Source of the DNA: Ampelocalamus luodianensis
Lineage: Eukaryota > Streptophyta > Magnoliopsida > Poales > Poaceae
Direction of reading: 5' to 3'
Length of the DNA: 64,000 bases
Assembly (NCBI GenBank): GCA_036346255.1
Contig: CM070626.1
Location: 10,868,001-10,932,000, forward strand
The position numbers and the translations under genes were made by a program. Positions 47,901 to 58,200 of this stretch are shown piece after piece. The number at the start of each line of letters is the position of its first letter. Position 1 is the first letter of the stretch. The notes below the pieces were generated by a model that saw nothing but the letters and a program-made list of their open reading frames with translations, was not told the DNA's origin and searched no databases.

Positions 47901-48352
47901 GGGAAAAGAGAGGAGAGAGATGCGGGGATGTGGGCCGTATGGGAGGGGGTTTGGGCGAGCCTTTGGGAGGGGTTTGGATTTTCTTTGCTTTTCTGATAAG
48001 CATTTGGCTTTAGAAAATAGCAAAATAATTCCCCAAAAGAAATTTCCAAACTCATTCTGGACTTAATAAAATTATTTTCAACTTTATGTTGGCTTTTAAT
48101 TTTGCAAATAAATTTGTTTTGACTTCAAAATACTTATAAAAAGCTTTTAAAATTTCAGAAAATTCCACAAACATAAATAAACTTTTAATTTTTACTGAAA
48201 TTTGAAATTTGGGCTGTTACAGCTGCAAACTCGGCGAACTCCTCTGCCCACGCCGCAACGCCCCTGTGGTGGTGCCCGCGATCCACGACGTCGCCGCCCC
48301 CGGGCCAGTGGTGCCCCCCGGTCGCCATCGGGATCTTGGGCAGTAGCTGCGC
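44937..48352 (-). pseudogene. Captured bZIP transcription factor 5' exon, split by an LTR
   Basis: Minus strand, two pieces (48352-48222 and 45104-44937). The first reads AQLLPKIPMATGGHHWP, then GGGDVVDRGHHHRG and WAEEFAEFAA. The second continues with DSMAFVEW and, after a frame change, GDRLMSMFLDKGL. These match the N-terminal region of plant group bZIP34/bZIP61 proteins (MAQLPPKIP, W.DEFLDF, DSVAFLE, DDQLMSMF). The bZIP domain itself is absent. It is a single exon fragment carried by the hAT element and disrupted later by the solo LTR at 45110-48221. Confidence 0.65.
45110..48221 (-). repeat. Solo LTR, Tekay/RIRE-like gypsy, 3112 bp
   Basis: The minus strand begins TGTAACAGCCCAAATTTC and ends in CCGGGTTCGGCA. 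The outer end aligns with the end of the LTR at 49982-52371 (ggatcccaattctc). The flanks gctat and gctgc match at only 3 of 5. Contains the conserved block with CTATTCGAATAG (45776-45787). Reading frames in its GC-rich part (46900-47900) are not called. Confidence 0.7.
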
Positions 48353-48840
48353 TAGGCTGAGATGAGATGAAGGAGATTTAGTCGGGGAGGAGAGGAAGAA
48401 CTGGGAGGAACGGAGATGGCAGCTGGTAGTGGGAGGCTGGGCTGCTGGGGCTGTGAACTTGATCGAGAGATTAGGGTTTTACACGGTCCCTCCTGTCAGT
48501 GTACAGGGTGGGTAATCGGGCGAAGCGGGTACGAGTGAAGTTTACCCATGCCCGCGCCCGTTTACCCGATAGGTAAGAAATTGTGCCCGTTTTTATACCC
48601 TGGGCAAAGAAAGACACCCATACCCACCTCCATTAGGGTATTCGCCCGCGGGTACGTGGGTAATCGGGCACAATTGCCATCCCTAGTAGGGGCGGCGTGG
48701 AAGTTTTACTACTAGATGCGTGGTGGGTGCCTGATATGTCGCGCGGGGATTGTGGACTAGTGTGTCGTGCATTGTGCGGCCCATGTTGAGGCTGGAGCGT
48801 AGAATAATCAATTTTGTGCTTAGGCGCGTAATAACTTAAA

Positions 48841-49357
48841 GATTAAATTTTACTTTGGGCCATGTAATATTACCATAGGTTCACTTTGCACCACCCTTAG
48901 CAAATCTCTTCACTTTGTACCACCTCTTCTTACCATGTGTTGCACTTTGCACTAGGGTAAGGATTTGGCCGCCTTCTTCGGTGCTATCCGACAGTGAGCA
49001 GCAATGTGGGAGGCGTCAGCAAGGCACTGGATGGAGAGAGGGGAGGTAGGTGGAGCTTGAAAATGGTCAAAAGCAGAGAAGAATAGCCGGAGTATCGCCG
49101 ACGGTGGCCATAGAAATGGAAGCGACAACAAAATGGCTCGCTCTCTTTATTTTTCTAATTGCTGCCACCTCGCCAACCACGCCTCACTGCGGCAAGCTCC
49201 TCGCACACCTCCCATATTTCCCTCTTGCTGATAGGACATTCCCCGGTGCAAAGTGAAACAAAAAGTAAGAAGAATTGGTGTGAAGTGAAAAGATTTGCTA
49301 AGGATGGTGCAAAGTGAAGCCATGGTGAGATTACATGGTCCAAAGTAAAATTTACTC
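48841..49357. mobile_element. Mutator-like element with long TIRs, 517 bp
   Basis: Perfect 9-bp TSD TAACTTAAA (48832-48840 and 49358-49366). The left end GATTAAATTTTACTTTGG pairs with the right end, reverse complemented, GAGTAAATTTTACTTTGG. Similarity of the arms continues for about 90 bp (48841-48935 against 49262-49357). The interior (48940-49255) has no recognisable gene. Long TIRs and a 9-bp TSD are the Mutator signature. Confidence 0.9.
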
Positions 49358-49366
49358 TAACTTAAA

Positions 49367-49659
49367 TACCAATTATCAGATACTCCAATGCGACTTAAGT
49401 GAAAAAAATCATTGGAGCTATTTATTTTGTCTATTTACCCTTTTTCATATATAAAGGAAGTATATACACAAATTTTGCTATCAAAAGTGGACTTTAATGA
49501 AACTTTTCATGAAACTCACTTTGGGTAATCTTATCATCATTATTGAAGTATGTTCAAATAGATAAATAGGTATAATCATACAATTTAAGTCGTATATGAG
49601 AAGTGGGACTATGTACTCCCAAGAGTATCATACTATTTTACACACACACACACACACAT
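49367..49659. repeat. AT-rich arm and (CA)n tract at left border of element C
   Basis: 49530-49620 holds attattgaagtatg, tttaagtcgtatatgagaag and tgggactatg, matching the arm at 32236-32324. It runs into a CA tract (49640-49659). Confidence 0.75.
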
Positions 49660-49981
49660 ACTATTCTCCACCTAAGTGTAGAATAAGTTATTCTACGGCT
49701 CTATATTCAAGACAGCCCACCGCACCCGACCTAGCCACCCCTACTGAGCGTGCGGTCCACGTGCCACCACCGAGCGCGACAGACCACCCGCCCGAGTAGA
49801 CCATGTTGCCCACTAACGCACGATCCCCACGCATGATAGTACTGAGTGCGCCAGCTAGTAAAATACAAGAATGGAGTCCAGTAAATCTTTTTTGTAACAT
49901 AGTAGTAAAGACATGTGGAAATTGCAGTAAATCTCCTTTAGCGATGCAGTAAATATTTTTAGTAGACACACAGAGAGGTTT

Positions 49982-52371
49982 TGTAACATCCTAAAATTTT
50001 ATTTCTGTCAAAAAGAAATTTTAATTAATTTCTTTGAATTTTTTTGGATTTTTTCGTTGTTGGACCTCTATCGTCACTGTCAACACCAAAAGCTTCGTCG
50101 GTCCACGTTCTACGTTGTGCGCACGCTCTCGCCACCAGAACACCTTCATCGTCGGAGCCCGAATCGCGTCGCCGCTCTTCTACCTCGTTACCGGCCAACC
50201 CTTCATGCCTCACCGCCATTTTTGTGTGCACCAAGTCCGGTGCCCCATCCTATCTCTTTTGCGCACGCACACACACACACACTCGTCGCTGTGGCGCACA
50301 GCGCTGGCAACCATTTGGTCCCGTGCGCCGCCTCTCGCTGGAGTGACAAGGCAAGCCAGGTGGCGCCACCTGGTAGCCACGTGTGTGCCACGTCGACCCC
50401 ATCGGCCCAGTTAGTGCCCACTTTAGTGCCAACGTGGTGCTTGCACCAGCGCATGCATAAGCTGATAAGCATGCACTGTTCCATGAGCCTCGTCCACAGT
50501 GTACCAATGCACCTTCGTGGACCTGGTCCATGGACCATGGGCCCACTTGTCAGTGACTGTAGAGCTTTTTCCATTGAAAAATAATTTATTCAAAAATGAA
50601 AATCAGCCACTGACGTCATGCTTGCACAATAATTAGATTTTCCTTTAGAAAAATAATTCATTAATTCTCAAAATTGAATTTAGGGTAATTTGTTTAGAAT
50701 TCAAACTTCCGAGGATTCGTTCTCCTTCATATGATCTCCGATTCCAGTGATTCGAATTCCTAAATTCATATACAATTATAATCCAGCTAACTAAACCAAA
50801 ATTATTTAATTTGGAGTTCATTTGAATTTTTTTTTGAATTTAGCTTATTTTCGCGTATAGACTTCGATGACGCCATGAAGCTAGAATTCTTCGACGAGTC
50901 CGATCAACAAAAATTTGAGTAAGGCAAGTTACATTTATTGATCATATTTGAATTTTGGTAATTTAAAATTATTTAAATTCTATTTTAAATTATTATTGTG
51001 TTGTTTATTTGTATTCAATTTAATTTAAATCCACGTTTTAAATTATTATAGTTATTCCTAATTGCTTTGTATGGCCAAATTTTGTCATTGAATTAGTTAT
51101 ACCTTGTCACCTTAGATGAAAATCTTAGTTGGTACAATATTATGAAGCATTTGGAAAATATTATGCAAAGACATGCTTAGACCAAAAATATTTTATTTGG
51201 GGATTTAGCCAAATATTCAACTTAGTTTAAAAATGTGTCTCTGGCATTGTTTTGCCATAGGGGTTTGCAAATGATTTGTGAAACAAATTAAATTTAAAAC
51301 TAATTTAGACTGGGTTAAGTTGGATAGATGGTGGGTGCAGGTTTATGCACAGGATCAATTCAGCGAATGGTTGATGCCCATGGGTTAGTTGGAAGTTGCC
51401 CAGTTAATATAAGGATTGGTTTGAGAAGCGCTTTTTGGTAAGATCCACTGTACTACCACAAGTCTGGAATAGGACAGACCTAGTTAACTAAATTGCAATA
51501 TTTCACCGTGGTTGTGTCATTTTGAGGTGTGGGTGTCGCAAGAGGGGGTTACTGCTTGGCATGAAACCTTATGGTAGCCAAACATTAGCGAACATAATTA
51601 CATTGGGATAGTGTAGGGTAAAGGCTTTGTGATAGTCGCTTAGTCGCACGCCTACGAAAGCGTGTCTTGGCCGACATATTAAGCAGACTATCTCTTGTGG
51701 GTAAAGTTGTACAAACTCTGCAGAGTAGAAACTATTCGAATAGCCGTGTCCATGGTCATGGACATGTAGAGCAAAGCCACTCAAAGTTAGATTTTAGATT
51801 TTGATTTAAAAATGATTTTGAACAATGTTTTGGTTAGTTGATCCAAATGGGAAATTAGATAAACAGGCGATGTTAAGGGGGTTATTCTTTCACCAATCAT
51901 TTATGGAGGTTTATCCTACACTCAAAATGATGATTAAAAATTTAAAAACCAAATTCTAGATATAGTATAAATGCCTTCAAACTTAGTAAATATATTTAGA
52001 AATGTCGCTTTGTCATACATTCGTGCATTATATTCTATTATTTGGGTGTAACTTTGGAGTACGTTTCGTTCTCACCTTGCTTAATAAATTATTGATCATA
52101 GGAGGATTACTACGTGGCTGGTGAGGACTTGGACGACTCAACTGCGCCTCAGACGATTGCTTGTGGTGTAACGTGTGGCCTACTACTACTTTATGTTTTC
52201 GTTGTACTTTTCTTTTGGCTTCGTGCCCTTTTGTAATAAAACTTTGATAATATGAATAAATTGCGTGATATGGACTTGCTATCATTTTTGTTGAACATTG
52301 TACAATAGTTGTTCCTCGACTAGTGTGGGAAACACAGAGAATTTGGGATCCTTTAACTCCCAGGTTCAACA
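49982..52371 (+). repeat. Solo LTR, gypsy type, 2390 bp
   Basis: Begins TGTAACATCCTAAAATTT and ends TCCCAGGTTCAACA. Perfect 5-bp TSD GGTTT (49977-49981 and 52372-52376). Carries CTATTCGAATAG at 51732-51743. No internal coding part. Confidence 0.9.
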
Positions 52372-52679
52372 GGTTTTTTATTTCTGAGACTTATATCATT
52401 CTATTACCCTCGTCATCACCAAGCTATCGGTGAAAACTGTTTGAGAATTAGAGCTTCCAATCAAATGTTATTTCTAAAACAAGAAAATAAACATTCATGT
52501 ACAAAACAAGGAACCGATTGTTTGCTAGTTGGTTGTCTACTTGTTTGTACTAGTCGTCAAAGATAACAGTAATGTTATGTGGAGGTTGAAGTAAATCTCT
52601 TTTAGCAATGTAGTAAATCTTTTTTTAGTAAACGAACATATGTTTTTATTCATGAGACTTATATCATTCTGTTACCCTT

Positions 52680-54840
52680 GTCGTCACCGAGCTACAAAAC
52701 AAGGAGCAGTGTGTCTCCTAAACCTCAGAGTGCTTCCTCTTCTATAGCACCAGGTGCATCTTCTGCGTGAATTGCTAGAGCGAAGTCATGTTATCCACAA
52801 AGTTTTATATTACCATCTTGTTCATACTCTTGCTTCTCTACGTGGATGTCATCCTACCAAAGCACACGTCCTTGAAGTACGCCGCGGTCCACCTTTCACG
52901 CAGGTCATAGAGGTTAGCAACGGCATGGTTCTGCTCGAGGCCGTACTCCCTTATCAAATCCTCCCATGTATTCTTGAATCCTCTCGGAGTAAGCGGATGG
53001 TTTGTAACAAAAACCAAATGCTCCTTCATCCCTTTGTGCTTCGCGTATAGCTTGTTCAGGTTCTACTTGTACTTTTTTAGCATGTGCCACCTGCACAGCC
53101 GGTGGTGCATGTCAGGGAAGATGCGTGGGATGGCCGCCACCATCATGGGGTCCTGATCTGTAGTACACATAGACACCTTTAGTAAAACCAGTCTAGAGAC
53201 ATAGTAAATAGCAACATTCACAATACAATCAGCGTAGTTTTGGAAACACAATAGACACACATGCAATAAACACAAAACGTGGGCAACATATGAAGTAATT
53301 AGGTGAGAACAATCAAAAAATCATCGGTTAGCATGCATATAGTGTCCTTGCCCTCCATGCAAGTTTGGAACGTCCTGAACAGCCACTTGAAGGAAGTTGC
53401 CTTCTCGTCCCGGACCAGCACGATACCGAATATGGTGTTCTACAGATGGTGTTTGGAGCCAACAAATATAGCTAGAGGCATCTCGTACAGGTTTGTTCTG
53501 TAGGTCATCTCGAATGTCACAACGTCTCCGAAGTCAGTGTACTCCATGCAATAGCTCGCATGGCTCTACAAGACGTTTTCACAATGCCATCATCATCCAC
53601 CTATATGTCATAGTAGAACTTGTCATTCTACACCTCATAATCCTTAAAGAATGCCATCAGCCTATTCACATCGTTGGCATGATCAGCGCGCGTATTCGTA
53701 GCCTTCCTAAGATAGAGTAGAATGGATGGTAAAAAAACCTAATCGACACAATCATAGCAGTAAAAACGAGAATAAGAGGAGAATAGTAAATTGACACAGT
53801 CATTGTAGTAAACACAATGATGGAACATAGTAAAAACTTATTTTCTAGGTCATGTGTGGTGAATGGTATGTTATGCTGCCCCCCCTCCTCCCCGTGCATC
53901 TCTAACAAAATGTTTATCATGACGTTGTGAGGGACCCTGCCGACCTGCATGGTGTCAATGAGTTGTATCAAGGAGGGATCAAATTTCTTGTGTGAGTGCA
54001 TGAACACAAACAAGTACGGTGTCCTAGCGAGGGGATGGTTGTGCTCCAACACAACCTGCTTGATGCAGACAAAGCCATCTTTTGGGCTCTTCTTTAGCTT
54101 CACGAACACTCTGCACCCAATTCTCTTAGAGGTCTTGCAACGTTCACGCTCCATCTCCAGCATGTCGAAGTCGTGTTTCCCCTTCATACTACAACATAAC
54201 TCCTTGATCTTCTTCTTGCTCCTATTTTTTTCTGACCCCAAAACCAACATGTCGCGCGTACTGACAATAGAACTGGTAAGCAACACCTAGATTACCAAAC
54301 CTCATGCAGACCTAGGGCACCATATGGTCGGGAACGTCCTCGTCCTAACAACAACAAATCACAGTTAACACAGTAATATCTAATAGAAAAGCAAGTAAAG
54401 GATTGGTACATAAGACAGTAAAATAGGGAAGAGGGTAAAGTCAGTAAAATTGGGAAGAGGGTAAAGTCAGTAATAGAATGACATGTTGATAGTAAAAGCA
54501 CGTGAAAAGACCTGTAAAACACATATAAGTGAGTGTACAACCGATCAATGTCGAGTGTTCTCATCTTACTAAGAGAAACAGCGGAGGGTGGCGTCAGGAC
54601 TGAGGCTTGGAACAGTGGATCTCAATTGTTGGCGGGCTTATAGCCACGGTACAACATTTATCGGTGGCATAGTCATTTGTGAAGAATAACACGGGGTGTC
54701 CGCTGTCCCGCTGGGCATGGCAGTAAACGACGGGGAATCTGCATGTGCTGGAGACAGATCTGACCAACACGGGCGGCGGAGAACGACCACCGCCGAGCAT
54801 GGTTTCTTCACGCCCACGGGGGGATGGCCAGTAGTCATTC
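52680..54840 (-). pseudogene. FAR1-type MULE transposase, element C
   Basis: Minus strand. First-exon-like piece 54840-54594. FAR1 domain 54290-53950: CKTSKRIGCRVFVKLKKSPK, DGFVCIKQVVLEHNHPLART, FMHSHKKFDPSLIQLID, the best preserved of the three. Then VVTFEMTYRTNLYEMPLAIF (first catalytic Asp replaced: TFEMT against TFDTT in A), RDEKATSFKWLFRTFQTCME, TDQDPMMVAAIPRIFPDMHH and RLCRWHMLKKYK, FVTNHPLTPRGFKNTWEDLI, RMTST-stop-RSKSMNKM. The SWIM and knuckle parts are missing. Introns rich in cagtaaa separate the blocks. Several stops. Confidence 0.8.
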
Positions 54841-55219
54841 TCCCTACCGATTCATTGAAAGGGAGTTGTTAGAAGGGGACGTTGGGTGGCGGAGGAGATG
54901 CGATGCTGATCAGGTGAACGTGGGAGGAGGGAGGAGGGGTATTTTATGTTCGGTTACGTGGGAGCACATTTGGTGGGATGCATGGGATCGCCCGTCTTTT
55001 TTTAGTAGGTGGCACGGGAGGACATGGGGGACCAATTTTTGGTGGCACGCACGGGGATCGCATGAACATATTGGGATTTTTTCATACAGTAAAATACATT
55101 TTGTAGTAAAGTAAAATGCAGTAACAAGAGCAGTAATTACAAACATACACATGGGCAGTAATACTTCACGTCACTTACAGTAATATATCTCGAAACAAAC
55201 AGTAAAACCGCATCAAACT
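54841..55219 (-). other. Element C 5' region
   Basis: G-rich spacer, then six to eight cagtaaa/cagtaat motifs (55085-55210). It continues after the composite LTR at 63224. Confidence 0.6.
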
Positions 55220-58200
55220 TGTAACATCCCAATTTTTTGAGTTTAAAAATCCTTTAAATAGTTAGTAGGGAAAAATGTCACCATTTGGATTTGTTTGAAT
55301 TTAAATTCAAAAGCTTAATATTGGAATTTACAATCAAAAACCTTTAATGTGAATAATCCCAACATGAATATTAGCCAAAACTATTTTATTTGGGTTCTAT
55401 GTATTCAGTTATATTTTCTAGATTTTTCTAGAATTTTTCTGAGTTCATTTGCTATTTTCTATTGCTTATTTGAATTTCTGGTATTTTCTAAAATAGAAAA
55501 GCTATTAAAATCTCAGAAAATCCTCTCGGGCCGAATCCCTTTCCTCCACCCATTCTCTTTCTTTCTGGCCCAATCCCGCACGAGGCCCAGCTCCCGCGCG
55601 CGCGCCGCCTCCGTGCCGCTGACGTGTGGGCCCCACACGTCAGTCTTCGTCCCCGTGCCCGGCTTCTTCCTTGCGAACGGCCGCGCCTGTCCGCCATTGC
55701 CGATCTCCGAGTCCTGTACAACAACACAAGATTTCTAACAGAACCCCTTCTAGAAAACACGTAGAATCTTATCCTCTATCTCCCCGCATCCTTCCGGATC
55801 AAAATCTTATCTCATTTTCGTCTCTAACTCCGTTTTTCCCGCGAGTTCATCTCGGACACTTTTAGGGTTCGTCGCCGTACGCCACCCTAGCCCCTCCCGG
55901 CACCTATAAAAGGCACCCCCAGGTTCGCCCTCTCAACCGCAACCCAGAGCCGCCACCCTCACCTCCTCTCGAGCCCTAGCGCCACCTAATCGGAGATCTA
56001 GGGTTTTCGGCCGCGTTTCGTCGCCATCGAAATGCGCCGCCGTCGTCCTCGCCGCGCCCTCATGGAGCACACCGACGTGTTCCTTATCACAGCCTCTACC
56101 TCCGGGAGCTCTCGCGGTCGCCAAAACCTCGCCGGAACCCCCGTCCGACAAAAGCTGAACCTCTCCGCCGCTCTGAGCTCGCCGCCGGTCTCCACCGTCC
56201 AACCCAAGCACCCGACGTTGCACCATCAGGTTCACAATAACCTCAGCTACACGATGGTACCACTCACCGCCGGTAGATCGCCGTCGTTCGCCGTTGTCAT
56301 CGGTTCCCGAGCGTAGCCGCCTGCCGGTCCGACGTGTCACGCCGCGTGGCTCGCGACCTCAGCTCCGGTGCCGACGTGTCGTCTTGCATTGCATCCCCGC
56401 TACCGCACGTACGCCCGAAGTCAAGATCTCGGTCACCGCCGCCCGACGTGTCGCGCTAAGTGTAATGACACTCTAACTTAGGGTTTGTATTTCAAATGTA
56501 AAATTTGAGGAGAAATAAAACTTTTGTTGTCTCTTCAGATCATTTGGAAGTTTTCCAAATTTTCCCTAGCAATTTCCAATTTTCTAGAAGTTAATTCTTG
56601 TGATTGGAAGTTGTTGTCAAGACATTCTCACCTTCAAACTTGTGATCATCTTCTGCAAATATTTTTCCTAGCATCTTGATCATCCTAGCTACCTCTCTGA
56701 ATTATTTCACAATGTTTAGATTTTGTTTGCTATTTCAAATGCCCAGTCAAACCACTTTAGAAATCTGGTCAAACCTCCGACAGCAGCTTGTGAATTTTGT
56801 TGGGAAAATCTAGTGCATGAAAACCCTGGAAAATTTCACAAGGTTGTCCTCTGTCCCTAGTAGCTACCATAAAATTTCTGAAATTTTTGGAGCTCTGAGC
56901 TACCTCTAAAAATTTCCAAACCTTCTCTCGTCTCTTAAATCAAAACTAAAATCACTGCTCTCTGCTCGACCAACCTCGTGCTCGAGTCCGACTCGCACCG
57001 CTTGGCTTGGCCGAACCAACTAGCCGCACCGCAGCGAAGTCCAATCGATCGTGACCGTCCGATGCAAATCGAACGATCCACGCTATGCGGCGCAACCGAC
57101 CGTCCGAATGCATACACCGCCTCACCGTCCGCTTCGCATCCAACGGCCGATACATTCTTGATTGAGTCTAAGTATCGTGTCGCGCGATTGTCCCGTCGCC
57201 GACATATGGGTCCCACTGCCGTTCTTCCTCGCCGACTCGCCGCCACCGGAGCTCGCCGGGCGATCGCGCATGCGCGTGCACACGAGCTCGCCGCCGCCAC
57301 GCCGGACGCGGTTCGCCTCCGTGGATCGCTCAAGTCCATCTACCTCCTAGGGTCGCCCATTCCTTCTCGCGCCATTCTTACGCCTCTCCGCCATTTCTTA
57401 GCTTCGCCGGAGAAAACCCGAGAGCGCGCCGCAATAACGCCGCCTGAGCCCCCGCGATCGCACCACGCTGATCCACGCTTGACGCCGCTCCATTTTGCCC
57501 ATCCCGGTTCTTGGCGCCCAGTGAATCACCAGGTGGCATCGCCGCTCCACCTCCGCGCCTCGCCCGTGAGCTCGCTCGCGCTCGTGAGTCTCAAGCCTCG
57601 CCGTTGATCTCACTTGATCGCAATGCTTCACCGATGCTCACGTGGGCTCGCTCGCTTTTTGATGCATTGTGGAGGGTGTGCGACTTCTTCTTCTCCGAGC
57701 CCGTGATTTCGCGCGCGGTGATTCCAAATACTGCACCTTCTTCACGGCATTGTCCGGGCGATCCTTCCGGCCGAGGCGATTCCGCGGCGCACCTTCCGGG
57801 TCTTCTCGGCTCACGCGTCTTCTCCGCGAGCACCGCTTCTTCTCGCCGCCCGCCGCCGTGAGCCCATCTCCGCTCGACCATCGGCTCGCGCCACCGCCAC
57901 CGGGTTCGTGAGATCTTGCGAACCTTAAGGTACCACTCACTCGCCCTAAGACCTCCCGGTTCGCGAGAAACGATCGCAGGCGGCCGCACTCACCGCCCTT
58001 GTGGTCGCGGTAAGCCGCCGGCAAGTTAAGGTCTAACCCTACTTTTTAGCGATAACCATCGTTAGTCAAGATCACCGATTTGTGGGCCCTCTTTGGTTAA
58101 TCGCTAGAAAGCCTTTAATCCAACCGTTATGTTATTTTTTAGTCACCGCCATGTGGGTCCATGTTGTCGCTAGGTTTGTGTAGCTCGTTATGCTTTTTCG

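Larger units (their letters stand above)
44416..48685. mobile_element. hAT element carrying a bZIP gene fragment
   Basis: Ends TAGGGATGGGCAATCGGGC and, reverse complemented from the right, TAGGGATGGCAATTG. The 8-bp TSD is GTAGGGGT (44408-44415) and GTAGGGGC (48686-48693), 7 of 8. Subterminal parts are rich in cccg and gggta motifs. Without the nested solo LTR it is about 1.16 kb and has no transposase. It sits inside element B. Confidence 0.85.
38059..48831 (-). mobile_element. FAR1-transposase element B, interrupted twice
   Basis: It begins after the TA tract with tgactgtggtatccggccg. Noncoding parts carry cagtaaa (tttactg in gene sense). The order in gene sense matches element A: FAR1 gene, then accessory ORF. 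A putative solo LTR (41330-43353) and a hAT element (44416-48685) interrupt it. After the hAT element, ttttactactagatgcgtgg (48709 onward) looks like the element's right end. The right border is inferred from the adjacent Mutator-like TSD at 48832. Confidence 0.55.

Noticed and set aside
55488..55760. Minus-strand Arg-rich frame near the start of the composite LTR
   Set aside because: It lies in LTR sequence that is repeated at 60650-60900, where the frame is not kept.
56978..58050. Long frames of up to 209 codons
   Set aside because: GC-rich part of a nested solo LTR; Arg/Pro/Ser/Ala-rich, with competing frames on both strands and no known domain.
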